Shown here: one piece after another, positions 8,766-17,377 of the stretch
Layout: every line of letters begins with the position of its first letter
Numbering within the stretch: position 1 is the stretch's first letter
Assembly: GCF_001417775.1 (NCBI RefSeq)
Contig: NZ_BBZJ01000018.1
Location: 205,576-269,575, forward strand
DNA length: 64,000 bases
Reading direction: 5' to 3'
Source: Streptomyces sp. TP-A0356
GTDB lineage: Bacteria > Actinomycetota > Actinomycetes > Streptomycetales > Streptomycetaceae
Position numbers and translations under genes: made by a program
The notes under the pieces: generated by a model
Seen by the model: the letters and a program-made list of their open reading frames with translations, nothing else
The model's database searches: none
What the model was told of the DNA's origin: nothing

Positions 8766-9260
8766 CGGTTCCGTAACGGGCCGGGCGACCTCGTCCCGCG
8801 CCGCCGAGGGCCACTCCGGTACCCGTACGGTCTCGGCGAATCCCGCGTCCCCAGGGCCTCCGCGAGCCGGTCGGCGAGGGCCGCGTGACCAGGGCGATCC
8901 GTGCCACGGCCGCCCGGCCGGCCTCGGTCGGGGCGAGCAGCTCGGCCCCCCGGTGGGCGGGGCTGGGCGGTTACTCGGCGGGGCGCTCCATGAGGAGGCC
9001 CGCGACCCGCCGCACGCCCTGCCGTGCATGCCCGCGACCCGCCGCACGCCCTGCCGTGCATGCCCGCGACCCGCCGCACGCCCTGCCGTGTATGCCCATG
9101 ACACGGGCGATCCCGGACACCGGCGGCGGCCCGGACAGGCCGGCCCCGAGGGCCTGCCACCGGGCGGCGATCCGACCGGCCGGCCGGGCCACGTCCTGCG
9201 CGACGGCGAGGAACCGGCCATCGAGCCGGAAGACTGCGGGTCCCCGCGGCTGAGCGGCTC
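8766..9260 (-). pseudogene. Decayed MarR-family regulator with a 3 x 32 bp insertion
   Basis: Pieces of a MarR protein are readable in changing frames: FRLDGRFLAVAQDVARPAG, then PVSGIARVMGI leading into the DNA-binding helix, then RQGVRRVAGLLMER, then AHRGAELLAPTEAGRAAVARI, then GHAALADRLAEALG and FAETVRVPEW. The recognition-helix coding region contains three tandem 32 bp units. A TAA stop follows LLMERPAE where a Tyr codon is expected, and later segments shift frame twice. The N-terminus is missing, its sequence joined directly to a DJ-1/PfpI remnant. Function is lost; the family assignment comes from recalled homologues. Confidence 0.75.
9001..9096. repeat. Three tandem 32 bp units
   Basis: Units occupy 9001-9032, 9033-9064 and 9065-9096; copies 1 and 2 are identical and copy 3 differs at one base (tgtatg for tgcatg). 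The unit starts CGCGACCCGCCGCACGCCCT. 32 is not a multiple of 3 but 96 is, so the frame on both sides of the array is the same (minus strand). The array lies inside the helix-turn-helix of the MarR remnant. Confidence 0.95.
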
Positions 9261-9461
9261 CTGCCGCTCCCGGCCCGGGCACAGACCCCCGAGCGCCCTG
9301 TCGGGGCCGATACGCGGGCCGCCGAGCGAGACGACCGGCTCCCTGGGGCCGGGCCGGCGGTGCGGATCCCGTACCCGGCCAGGGCGAGGTGCGGTCGTGT
9401 GTCCGGTCTCCCCGTCGGCGGGGGTGTCGTACACGGCGAGGTGGACGGGTGTGCGGCTCGT
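9261..9461 (-). pseudogene. Remnant of a DJ-1/PfpI (type 1 glutamine amidotransferase-like) gene
   Basis: Minus-strand fragments read VHLAVYDT-ADGETGHTTA, then in another frame GYGIRTAGPAPG, then back in the first frame EPVVSLGGPRIGPDRALGGL. These match the N-terminal third of the DJ-1/PfpI proteins that streptomycetes encode beside a MarR gene. A good ribosome-binding site (GGAGGAGG) precedes ACG at 9461-9459, exactly where ATG is expected, so even the start codon is mutated. After the GGL stretch the sequence runs into the MarR remnant, so the catalytic part and the MarR start were deleted together. Confidence 0.7.
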
Positions 9462-9601
9462 GGCTCCTCCTCCGGCGCACCCGGGCAGGTGTGAGCAGGC
9501 CGTGATGACGACAGTCACCCGACAACCTGTCGCGTTCCCGTCCCGACCGCAGACAGGACGCCGATGTCGCGTCCGCATCCCGGACACCTACCCTCGGGCG
9601 C

Positions 9602-10957
9602 ATGACCCCTCAGACCGACCCCCAGGCCGGCGCTGCCGTCAAGGCCGCGGACCGTGCGCATGTCTTCCACTCCTGGTCAGCGCAGGAGCTCATCGACCCG
9701 CTCGCCGTCGCCGGTGCGGAGGGGTCGTACTTCTGGGACTACGACGGCAACCGCTACCTCGACTTCACCAGCGGGCTCGTCTTCACCAACATCGGCTACC
9801 AGCACCCGAAGGTCGTCGCCGCGATCCAGGAGCAGGCCGCCACCCTGACCACGTTCGCCCCCGCCTTCGCCGTGGAGTCCCGCTCGGAGGCCGCCCGGCT
9901 GATCGCCGAGCGCACCCCGGGGGACCTCGACAAGATCTTCTTCACCAACGGCGGCGCCGACGCCATCGAGCACGCCGTCCGCATGGCACGGATCCACACC
10001 GGGCGGCCCAAGGTGCTGTCCGCGTACCGCTCCTACCACGGCGGCACCCAGCAGGCCGTGAACATCACCGGCGACCCGCGCCGCTGGCCCTCCGACAGCG
10101 GCTCCGCGGGCGTGGTGCACTTCTGGGCGCCGTTCCTGTACCGCTCGCGGTTCTACGCCGAGACCGAGCAGCAGGAGTGCGAGCGGGCGCTGGAGCACCT
10201 GGAGACGACCATCGCCTTCGAGGGGCCGGGGACGATCGCCGCGATCGTCCTGGAGACCATCCCCGGGACCGCCGGGATCATGGTCCCGCCCCGCGGCTAC
10301 CTCGCGGGCGTCCGTGAGCTGTGCGACAAGTACGGGATCGTCTTCGTCCTCGACGAGGTGATGGCCGGGTTCGGGCGGACCGGCGAGTGGTTCGCGGCCG
10401 ACCTCTTCGAGGTGACCCCCGACCTCATGACCTTCGCCAAGGGCGTGAACTCCGGCTATGTCCCGCTCGGCGGCGTCGCCATATCCGGGAAGATCGCCGA
10501 GACCTTCGGGAAGCGGCCCTATCCGGGCGGTCTGACGTACTCCGGGCACCCGCTGGCCTGTGCCGCCGCCGTCGCCACGATCAACGTCATGGCGGAGGAG
10601 GGCGTCGTCGCGAACGCCGCGGTCGTCGGCGCGCAGGTCATCGAGCCGGGACTGCGCGAGCTGGCCCGGCGGCATCCGTCGGTGGGCGAGGTGCGCGGCG
10701 TCGGCATGTTCTGGGCCCTGGAGCTGGTGAAGAACCGCGAGACCAGGGAGCCGCTGGTGCCCTACAACGCGGCGGGCGAGGCGAACGCACCGATGGCCGC
10801 GTTCGGCGCCGCCGCGAAGGCGAACGGCCTGTGGCCCTTCATCAACATGAACCGCACGCATGTCGTCCCGCCCTGCACCATCACGGAGGCCGAGGCGAAG
10901 GAGGGCCTCGCGGCACTGGACGCGGCGCTGTCGGCGGCGGACGAGTACACCCAGTAG
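9602..10957 (+). CDS. Class III PLP-dependent aminotransferase
   Basis: 451 residues, ATG at 9602. The fold is complete: FFTNGGADAIEHAVRMAR around 113-130, cofactor Asp in DEVMAGFGRTG (251-261) and the PLP lysine Lys280 in TFAKGVNSGYVPLGG. Class III enzymes move amino groups from omega-amino acids, taurine, beta-alanine or similar donors to keto acids; the substrate cannot be read from sequence. It stands 226 bp upstream of a GntR regulator that may control it or its pathway. The final codons (DEYTQ) are part of a 20 bp tandem repeat that continues past the stop. Confidence 0.9.
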   Translation: MTPQTDPQAGAAVKAADRAHVFHSWSAQELIDPLAVAGAEGSYFWDYDGNRYLDFTSGLVFTNIGYQHPKVVAAIQEQAATLTTFAPAFAVESRSEAARLIAERTPGDLDKIFFTNGGADAIEHAVRMARIHTGRPKVLSAYRSYHGGTQQAVNITGDPRRWPSDSGSAGVVHFWAPFLYRSRFYAETEQQECERALEHLETTIAFEGPGTIAAIVLETIPGTAGIMVPPRGYLAGVRELCDKYGIVFVLDEVMAGFGRTGEWFAADLFEVTPDLMTFAKGVNSGYVPLGGVAISGKIAETFGKRPYPGGLTYSGHPLACAAAVATINVMAEEGVVANAAVVGAQVIEPGLRELARRHPSVGEVRGVGMFWALELVKNRETREPLVPYNAAGEANAPMAAFGAAAKANGLWPFINMNRTHVVPPCTITEAEAKEGLAALDAALSAADEYTQ

Positions 10958-11019
10958 GAGACGAGCACACCGAGCAGGGGACGAGTACACCGAGCAAGGG
11001 ACGAGTACACCGGGCAGGA
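10940..11019. repeat. Four tandem copies of a 20 bp unit across the aminotransferase stop
   Basis: Units of the form GACGAGTACACCGAGCAGGG begin at 10940, 10960, 10980 and 11000, with one to three differences each. The first copy encodes the end of the aminotransferase and includes its TAG; the others are noncoding. A recent local duplication from the coding end outward is the simplest reading. Confidence 0.9.
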
Positions 11020-11184
11020 CGCGCACGGGGGGCAGACCGTATACACCGAGTGAGCGGCAGAACGCGCACACGGACCGGCCGCAAGAGGCCCCCGACGTGC
11101 GCGGGGCTCCCGCACCCCCACCGCGTAAGGTGACGTGTTCGAGAGGCACACGAACCCGTACGCGGATGGGGGACCACGACCACC

Positions 11185-11874
11185 ATGCCCGGCAATCGCG
11201 CCGTTACTCGCAGCACCCTGCGACAGCAGATCGCCGACGCGCTCCGCGACGAGGTGCTGGCCGGCCGACTGCAGCCGGGGCAGGAATTCACGGTGAAGGA
11301 GATAGCCGAGCAGTACGGCGTCTCCGCGACCCCCGTCCGCGAGGCCCTGGTCGATCTGTCGGCCCAGGGCCTCCTGGACGCCGTCCAGCACCGCGGCTTC
11401 GAGGTCCGCGCCTACTCCCTCGACGACTACCGCGACATGATCGACGCCCGCAGCCTCGTCACCGACGAGATCTTCCACCGGCTCATCGACGGCGCCGGGA
11501 AGACCGCCGCGGACGACGCCCGCCACACCGCCACCCTCACCGTGGTGCGCCGCCGCGGCGAGGAGGCCCAGCGGGCGGCCAGCGCCGGCGACCTGAACAT
11601 ACTCATCGGCTACGACCTGCGCTTCTGGCGCGAGCTGAGCGCCCTGCACGGCAACCCCTACCTCGCCGACTTCCTGCACCGGCTGCGCGTGCAGTCCTGG
11701 GTCTGCGTGGTGCAGCACCTGCGCGGGGTCACCGAGCTGAAGGGCCGCCTGTGGGCCGGGCACACCGAACTGGTCGACGCCCTCGCCCGCCGGGACCACG
11801 TCGCGGCGCACGCCGTCGTCACCGCGTACAACAGGCACTCGCTCGCCCTGCTCGAACGGCAGGCCGCCGGCTGA
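11185..11874 (+). CDS. GntR-family (FadR/FCD type) transcriptional regulator
   Basis: 229 residues. The winged helix at the N-terminus is clear (LRDEVLAGRLQPGQEFTVKE, then YGVSATPVREALVDLSAQGL, about 20-65), followed by an all-helical FCD ligand domain with Asp/His-rich positions (DDYRDMIDARSL; GYDLRFWRELSALHGNPYL; GHTELVDALARRD). FCD domains usually bind small carboxylates and a metal. The aminotransferase just upstream is a plausible target. The ATG at 11185 begins a typical short N-terminal arm; no strong ribosome-binding site is visible. Confidence 0.92.
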   Translation: MPGNRAVTRSTLRQQIADALRDEVLAGRLQPGQEFTVKEIAEQYGVSATPVREALVDLSAQGLLDAVQHRGFEVRAYSLDDYRDMIDARSLVTDEIFHRLIDGAGKTAADDARHTATLTVVRRRGEEAQRAASAGDLNILIGYDLRFWRELSALHGNPYLADFLHRLRVQSWVCVVQHLRGVTELKGRLWAGHTELVDALARRDHVAAHAVVTAYNRHSLALLERQAAG

Positions 11875-12016
11875 ACCGCCGGCCCGTCGTCGCACGGCCG
11901 GGCCCGGCACGGAGCGGATCGGCGGCGTGTGGGTATGGGACGTGCAGGGCTGCGGCGCTGCGCGCCCGCGCCCATTACGCTGCCAGCACCACTCCGATGA
12001 CCCGAGGAGCTTACTG

Positions 12017-12667
12017 TTGGCCTGTGACCTGTGGCTGGTCCCGCTCGTCGACGTGCTGTGCCACACGCCCGACAACCCGTTCGCCGAGGAACTCGCCCTC
12101 TACGACAAGGTGCTCGGCGCGGCCGGACTGCCGCCGGTGCCGGTGTACCAGTACATGCCGGGGCTGACCGGCGAGGTGGCGCCGGTCGCGGGCTTCGACT
12201 ACGACGCGCTGCACTTCCTGCGGCGGGCGTATCTGCTCCAGGTGTGCGGGCTTGCCGTGACCCCGGTCGACGAGCTGGGCGGCGACTACGAGCAGCTGCT
12301 GGAGATGTTCGAGTCGACGGCCCAGCAGTCACACCTGGTATGGCACTACGACCACGCCGGCGCGTACGTCCCCGTGGACTTCCCGCACCCGCTGTCCGAC
12401 GACGAACTCCTCGCGGGCGGCGGCCCGTTGGGCTCGTCCCAGGCCCTGCTGCGGGAGCTGCAGTTCGTGGCCCCCTCGATCGGCATCGACCCGGCGAACC
12501 CGCCCGTCGCCCCCGAGCCCCCGCTCGCCCCCACGGCGCTGGAGGAGCCGGCGCTGCCGGCCCCGTACGACCCGAGTCCCTTCGCCCGCGAACGCCATGT
12601 GTGGCTGGGCCTGCACGCGGCGGTGACCCGGAGCCTCGCCCAGGGCTCGATGATCGTCTTCAGCTGA
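12017..12667 (+). CDS. Conserved protein of unknown function
   Basis: 216 residues if the TTG at 12017 is used; GAGGAG lies about eight bases upstream, and the longer frame adds 30 unlikely residues. The conserved start reads ACDLWLVPLVDVLCHTPDNP, followed by YDKVLGAAGLPPVPVYQYMPG. The C-terminal part is Pro-rich and ends MIVFS. No signal peptide, membrane segment or known catalytic motif is visible. I recall similar proteins in many streptomycetes without a described role. It converges with the 5'-nucleotidase gene. Confidence 0.7.
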   Translation: MACDLWLVPLVDVLCHTPDNPFAEELALYDKVLGAAGLPPVPVYQYMPGLTGEVAPVAGFDYDALHFLRRAYLLQVCGLAVTPVDELGGDYEQLLEMFESTAQQSHLVWHYDHAGAYVPVDFPHPLSDDELLAGGGPLGSSQALLRELQFVAPSIGIDPANPPVAPEPPLAPTALEEPALPAPYDPSPFARERHVWLGLHAAVTRSLAQGSMIVFS

Positions 12668-12681
12668 GCCGTACGAGCGAT

Positions 12682-12710
12682 GCCCGCGGATCCGCACGGG
12701 GTCCGCGGGC
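12682..12710. terminator. Hairpin between convergent genes
   Basis: A 9 bp perfect stem, GCCCGCGGA (12682-12690) and TCCGCGGGC (12702-12710), with an 11-base loop. It starts 15 bases after the stop of the upstream gene and faces the end of the nucleotidase gene, so it can serve both. There is no T-run, as usual in this group. Confidence 0.6.
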
Positions 12711-12765
12711 GCTCGGCCCCGGCCGTCGGGCACCTCTCGAGCACGGCGGCCGTCTGGACCACCGT

Positions 12766-14589
12766 CTAGAACACCGGCGTCCCGTTCTGCGTCAGCCTCC
12801 AGTTGGTGACCGCGAAGTCCGTGGGGTTCAGGGTGCCCTTCGACGTCACGTAGTCGATCATCAGCTGACGGATCTCGTTGGTGGAGCTGTAGGCGATGCC
12901 GGCGGAGGCGATGTGCGGGTAGCCGCTTCCGCCGTTGGCCCGGTAGTTGTTGACGGCGACGACGAAGACCTGGTCGGGGGCGACCGGAGCGCCCTTGTAG
13001 GAGAGGTTCTTGATCCGCGACCCCTCGGGCTGCGCGATGTCGATCTCGTAGTCGACGCCGGCGGCGGTGTCGTACATGTAGTCCCAGAAGTTGTTGGCGT
13101 TCGTGAGCGTCGCCGTGTCGACCTTCGTACCGCTGGGCACCTGGTGGTAGTACTTCGCCGCGTACTCCAGGTAGTCCTTGAGCTGGGCGCCCGTGAGCCT
13201 CTTGCCGTACAGGGTGTTGTCGTAGATGTAGAGCCCGGCGATGTCCCGGATCGTCACATCGCCCTTGGGGATGTCGGCGGTGCGGCTGAAGGGCGCGGCG
13301 ACGGAGATGAGCGGCAGGGCGGCGTCGGCGGTGGACAGCCCCTTGGCGACGCTCGCCATCTGGACCTGGTGGATGAAGTCCATGACGGGAACGTCCTTCC
13401 AGCAGGACTCGGCCGCCGAGAGGTCCTCCGTACAGGTGCCGACAGGCGTGTTGACGTACTTCACGACGAGGTCGTGGTCGGCCTTGAGGAGCCGGGTGAT
13501 CTCCGGGTCCTCCTCGGCGTCCTTGGGGTTGAGGGTCTCCGCCTTGGTGCTGGTCACCTTCCACTGCCCGTGGTGCAGTTCGAGCTCGAAGTCGAAGACG
13601 GTCAGGCGCATGCCCCAGCAGTACGGCTCGGAGAGGACGACGTCCTTGCCGGTCTCCTTGTTGGTGACGGTGTAGGAGGAGACCTCGACATGGGTGTGGC
13701 CGACGAGGATGGCGTCGATGCCGGGAACCTGCTCGGCCACGAGGTTGGATGCGTTCTCGACGTAGGGGAGTTCACCGCCGTACGAGGACGATCCGTCGAG
13801 CCCGGAGTGGTCGGTGAGGAAGACGACGTCGCAGCCGAGGGCCTTCAGCCGCGGCACGTACTTCTTCGCCTGCTCGACGAGCCCGGGGAAGACCATCTTC
13901 CCGCTGACGTTGTCCTTGTCCCACAGGGCGATACCGGGGTTGGTCAGCCCGAGGATGCCGACCTTGATGTCGGGGGCGCCGGGGACGCAGATCCGCTTCA
14001 CCGTGTACGGGTGGAAGGCGGGCCGCAGGGTCCTGGCGTCGAGGGCGTTGGCTGCGAGCAGCGGGAAGTGGCACTGCTTCTCGAACTTCCGCAGCAGGTC
14101 GATGCCGTAGTTGAACTCGTGGTTGCCGAGGGCGGCGGCGTCGTACCGCATATGGTTCATGGCGACGGCCATGGGGTGCCTGGGGCCGTGCTTGCCGGAG
14201 GTGCCGGTGATCGGGTCGACGCGGGCGTAGTAGTACGCCAGTGACGTCCCCTGGATGATGTCGCCGGCGTCGACGAGCAGCACCCGGTCCTCGCCCTTGG
14301 CCTCCCGCTGCTGCTTGATGAGGGTGGCGACGCGCGCGACACCGACGGAGTTGCCGGCCTTGTCGCTGTAGGCGGCGTCCTTGTAGTAGTCCCAGTCGAA
14401 GACGTGGCTGTGCAGGTCGGTGGTGCCCAGGATGGAGAACGACCAGGTGCGCGGCCGGTGGTGGGGCGTCCCCGGCCGCTCGGCGGCCGCGGCCGGGGCG
14501 GCTGCCGCGCTCCCCGCGACGGCCACGGCCGCACCGGTGACGGCCGACTTCTGCATGAACTCCCGGCGGTTCATGGGGCTGACGGGCAT
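12766..14589 (-). CDS. Tat-exported bifunctional metallophosphatase/5'-nucleotidase
   Basis: 607 residues from the ATG at 14589, with AGGAG six bases upstream. The N-terminus carries a twin-arginine signal (NRREFMQKS) followed by an Ala-rich hydrophobic stretch ending near AAAAERP. The metallophosphatase domain follows: TDLHSH, DAGDIIQG, ALGNHEFNYG and later GHTHVE, the metal ligands of the UshA/CpdB family. The C-terminal half (from about 380) is a 5'-nucleotidase substrate domain, including NANNFWDYMYD and NNYRANGGSGYP. It probably releases phosphate from external nucleotides or UDP-sugars. No adjacent partner gene. Confidence 0.93.
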   Translation of the reverse strand: MPVSPMNRREFMQKSAVTGAAVAVAGSAAAAPAAAAERPGTPHHRPRTWSFSILGTTDLHSHVFDWDYYKDAAYSDKAGNSVGVARVATLIKQQREAKGEDRVLLVDAGDIIQGTSLAYYYARVDPITGTSGKHGPRHPMAVAMNHMRYDAAALGNHEFNYGIDLLRKFEKQCHFPLLAANALDARTLRPAFHPYTVKRICVPGAPDIKVGILGLTNPGIALWDKDNVSGKMVFPGLVEQAKKYVPRLKALGCDVVFLTDHSGLDGSSSYGGELPYVENASNLVAEQVPGIDAILVGHTHVEVSSYTVTNKETGKDVVLSEPYCWGMRLTVFDFELELHHGQWKVTSTKAETLNPKDAEEDPEITRLLKADHDLVVKYVNTPVGTCTEDLSAAESCWKDVPVMDFIHQVQMASVAKGLSTADAALPLISVAAPFSRTADIPKGDVTIRDIAGLYIYDNTLYGKRLTGAQLKDYLEYAAKYYHQVPSGTKVDTATLTNANNFWDYMYDTAAGVDYEIDIAQPEGSRIKNLSYKGAPVAPDQVFVVAVNNYRANGGSGYPHIASAGIAYSSTNEIRQLMIDYVTSKGTLNPTDFAVTNWRLTQNGTPVF

Positions 14590-14834
14590 ACGGGTCTCCT
14601 GGGACGCGCGCGAGGGGCGGATGGACGAGCCGTGCGGGACTACACGCGTAGATCGTGGCGTCACCCCGCCCCACCGGGAACCAGGAACAAGTCATGCCCA
14701 GGTCAAGGAAGAGGAATGCGTTCCCGAAACCGCCCTCGGGACAAGGGTGATGGGCGGATCCGGACCGCCTCCGGGGTCCGGGGACCCCGCGGGTGCGGCC
14801 CGCATCCGCCCATCACCGACCGGCCGGTCGCGGC
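14590..14834. promoter_or_regulatory. Upstream region of the nucleotidase gene
   Basis: Spacer between the nucleotidase start and the palindromic element. It should contain the nucleotidase promoter. No gene is supported; a phosphate-regulated PHO box was sought because of the gene's role, but no convincing direct-repeat array was found. Confidence 0.35.
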
Positions 14835-15002
14835 CTAGTGCTGTGGCCGGAAAGGTTTGCCGGGAAGCTCGCGGCGTCCGGTGCGGTGCATCGCAAGGCG
14901 GAGCGTCGCCCGCGTACTGGATGTACTCGGGCGATGCGACAACGCGGCGAGGTGCCGTGCCGGGCGTCGCGAGCCGGTGAACCTTTCCGGTCGCAGCACT
15001 AG
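14835..15002. mobile_element. MITE-like 168 bp palindromic element
   Basis: Both ends are CTAG followed by near-identical inverted repeats: CTAGTGCTGTGGCCGGAAAG on the left, and on the right the complement of CTAGTGCTGCGACCGGAAAG. The repeats extend about 28 bp, and an inner hairpin (GCGTCGCCCGCGTAC / GTACTCGGGCGATGC, apex near 14920) makes most of the element self-complementary. No transposase fits inside. I recall this family as repeated in streptomycete genomes, but copy number cannot be tested here. The right end supplies the purA stop codon. It could also act as a strong terminator. Confidence 0.7.
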
Positions 15003-16282
15003 ATGAACGAGTTGATCTCGATCGTCTCGTCGCGCCCCGGGCCCACGCCGATCGCCGAGATCGGGGCGCCGGACATCTCCTCCAGCGCCTTGACGTAGTT
15101 CTGGGCGTTCTTGGGGAGGTCGCCGAAGGTCTTGGCCTTCGTGATGTCCTCGCTCCAGCCGGGAAGGTACTCGTAGACCGGCTTGGCGTGGTGGAAGTCC
15201 GTCTGGGAGTAGGGGAGTTCCTCGACACGCCGGCCGTCGATCTCGTACGCGACACAGACCGGAATCTGCTCCCAGCCGGTGAGGACGTCGAGCTTGGTGA
15301 GGAAGAAGTCGGTCAGTCCGTTGACCCGGGTCGCGTAGCGGGCGATCACCGCGTCGAACCAGCCACAGCGGCGGTCCCGGCCGGTGGTGACACCGCGCTC
15401 GCCACCGATGCGGCGCAGCGCCTCGCCGTCCTCGTCGAACAGCTCCGTCGGGAAGGGGCCCGAGCCGACCCGGGTCGTGTAGGCCTTCAGGATGCCGATG
15501 ACACGGCTGATCTTCGTCGGGCCGACGCCGGAGCCCGTGCAGGCGCCGCCCGCGGTCGGGTTCGACGAGGTCACGAAGGGATACGTGCCGTGGTCGATGT
15601 CCAGCAGGGTGCCCTGACCGCCCTCGAAGAGGACGACCTTGCCGTCGTCGAGCGCCTGGTTCAGGATCAGGACCGTGTCGGCGACGTACGGCTCGATCTT
15701 GTCGGCGTAGCCCAGCAGCTCCTCGACCACCTGGTCGACGGCGATCGCGCGCCGGTTGTACAGCTTGGTGAGGATCTGGTTCTTGACGTCGAGGGCCGCT
15801 TCGACCTTCTGGGTCAGGATGGACTCGTCGTACAGGTCCTGGACGCGGATGCCCACGCGGTTGATCTTGTCGGCGTAGGTCGGGCCGATGCCACGGCCGG
15901 TCGTGCCGATCTTGCGCTTTCCGAGGAAGCGTTCCGTCACCTTGTCGACAGTGACGTTGTACGGGGTGATGATGTGCGCGTTTCCGCTGATCATCAGCTT
16001 GGACGTGTCGACGCCACGCTCGTTCAGACCGCTCAGCTCGGAGAGCAGGACCGAGGGGTCGACCACGACACCGTTGCCGATGACGGGCGTACATCCGGGC
16101 GACAGGATTCCGGAAGGGAGGAGGTGGAGTGCGTACTTCTGGTCACCCACGACCACCGTGTGGCCGGCGTTGTTGCCGCCCTGGTAGCGCACTACATAGT
16201 CCACCGAGCCACCGAGCAGGTCGGTGGCCTTTCCCTTGCCTTCGTCACCCCACTGAGCACCGAGCAGCACAAGTGCGGGCAC
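14999..16282 (-). CDS. purA: Adenylosuccinate synthetase
   Basis: 427 residues, full length. The P-loop-like motif GDEGKGK is at 12-18 after MPALVLLGAQW; NNAGHTV, the IGPTYADK segment and the C-terminal GVGPGRDETIEI are all present. The enzyme joins IMP and aspartate with GTP in the first committed step to AMP. The TAG stop lies within the terminal inverted repeat of a MITE-like palindrome. It is divergent from the DAG-kinase-like gene across a spacer with a stem-loop. Confidence 0.97.
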   Translation of the reverse strand: MPALVLLGAQWGDEGKGKATDLLGGSVDYVVRYQGGNNAGHTVVVGDQKYALHLLPSGILSPGCTPVIGNGVVVDPSVLLSELSGLNERGVDTSKLMISGNAHIITPYNVTVDKVTERFLGKRKIGTTGRGIGPTYADKINRVGIRVQDLYDESILTQKVEAALDVKNQILTKLYNRRAIAVDQVVEELLGYADKIEPYVADTVLILNQALDDGKVVLFEGGQGTLLDIDHGTYPFVTSSNPTAGGACTGSGVGPTKISRVIGILKAYTTRVGSGPFPTELFDEDGEALRRIGGERGVTTGRDRRCGWFDAVIARYATRVNGLTDFFLTKLDVLTGWEQIPVCVAYEIDGRRVEELPYSQTDFHHAKPVYEYLPGWSEDITKAKTFGDLPKNAQNYVKALEEMSGAPISAIGVGPGRDETIEINSFI

Positions 16283-16406
16283 GCGCGTACACCCCTTCCG
16301 GGCGGGGCATGTCCAGGGTCGGGGGCGTACGCGGAGGGTCCACCGCCGCGTGCACCGCGACCGTCATTGGCCGCAACCGTCGGACCCGGATGCCCCGGAA
16401 TAGACG

Positions 16407-16438
16407 AAGCCCCTGGCGCAATAGCGCAAGGGGCTCTT
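16407..16438. promoter_or_regulatory. Stem-loop in the divergent purA / DAG-kinase-like spacer
   Basis: AGCCCCT-GGCGC, loop AATA, GCGC-AAGGGGCT. It lies 40 bases before the downstream plus-strand GTG and 125 bases before purA. Between divergent genes a terminator is unexpected, so this may be an operator, an attenuator for the plus-strand leader, or a remnant. Confidence 0.5.
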
Positions 16439-16477
16439 GCACAAAGATGCTACCCGAGGAAGCGAGGCAGGACCGAG

Positions 16478-17344
16478 GTGGCGACTTCCGACCAGTTGCT
16501 GGTGGTCATCGACCCGGTCGCCCGTCACAGTGACGGTGAGTCGGTACGGATCGCGAAAGACGTGCTCAGCGCGGGTGCGGCGACGAAGGTGTGCCTCCCG
16601 GACGGCCCGGAGGAATTCGCCCGGGCACTGGATCGCAGGGGGTCACGGCGGCCGGTGGTGGTGGGCGACGACCGTGCGCTGCTGCGCGCGGTGACCCTGC
16701 TGCACCGGCGGCGGGAGCTGGGCACGACGGGCCTGTCGCTGGTCCCGGTCGGGGCCGCGCTGTCGCTGGCGCGATCCCTGGGGGTGCCCACGGGGGCGGT
16801 GGCGGCGGCCCGCGCCGTGCTGGACGGTGCGGAGCGGCGGCTGGATCTGCTGGTGGACGACAGTGACGGGGTGGTCCTCGGGGATCTGCGGATTCCATCC
16901 GCAGCGTCCGTTCCGTCCGGCCAGGGCACCCCGCCGCTCACGGAGGAGGCGTCGGCGGTGCGGCCCTGGCTGCGGGTGCGCCAGTCCCTGGTACGGACGC
17001 TGGTGGCGCGCCCGCCCCGGCCCGCGGCCCCGCCGACGCCCGGGCCGTCCCGGCTGCGGGTCGAGGTCGACGGGATGACGCTGGTGGATCTGGACCAGCC
17101 GGTGGAGGGGGTGTCCGTGCTGCCGGGGGACCCGGGGGTGGCCGCGGTCGAGGTGCGGCCGGTCTCGGTGGGGGCGGAGGCGGCACCGCTCAGCGCGGTG
17201 GGGCGGCGGGTGACGGTGTCCGGGGCCGATTTCCGGTACCGGGCGGATTGCGTGGTGAGCGGGCCGGTGCGGACGCGGACGTGGGTGGTGCGGGAGGGGG
17301 CGTGGGGGCTCACGCTGCCTGCCCCCGGCCCGTCCGGCTTGTGA
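16478..17344 (+). CDS. Diacylglycerol kinase-like protein
   Basis: 288 residues from a GTG at 16478, with AGGA five bases upstream; the frame is open further upstream but overlaps purA and its leader without codon bias. The start LLVVIDPVARHSDGESVRIA resembles the first strand and loop of the DAG/sphingosine kinase fold, and DDRALLRAV and the later PVGAALSLARSLGVP sit where that family has its nucleotide-binding loop and helix. The classical GGDGT motif is not visible (VVVGDDRALLRAV instead), so activity as a lipid kinase is uncertain. It faces a decayed eutC. Confidence 0.65.
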   Translation: MATSDQLLVVIDPVARHSDGESVRIAKDVLSAGAATKVCLPDGPEEFARALDRRGSRRPVVVGDDRALLRAVTLLHRRRELGTTGLSLVPVGAALSLARSLGVPTGAVAAARAVLDGAERRLDLLVDDSDGVVLGDLRIPSAASVPSGQGTPPLTEEASAVRPWLRVRQSLVRTLVARPPRPAAPPTPGPSRLRVEVDGMTLVDLDQPVEGVSVLPGDPGVAAVEVRPVSVGAEAAPLSAVGRRVTVSGADFRYRADCVVSGPVRTRTWVVREGAWGLTLPAPGPSGL

Positions 17345-17377
17345 CCGGCGTGTGACCGGCCTGCGAGGCGAGGCCGG

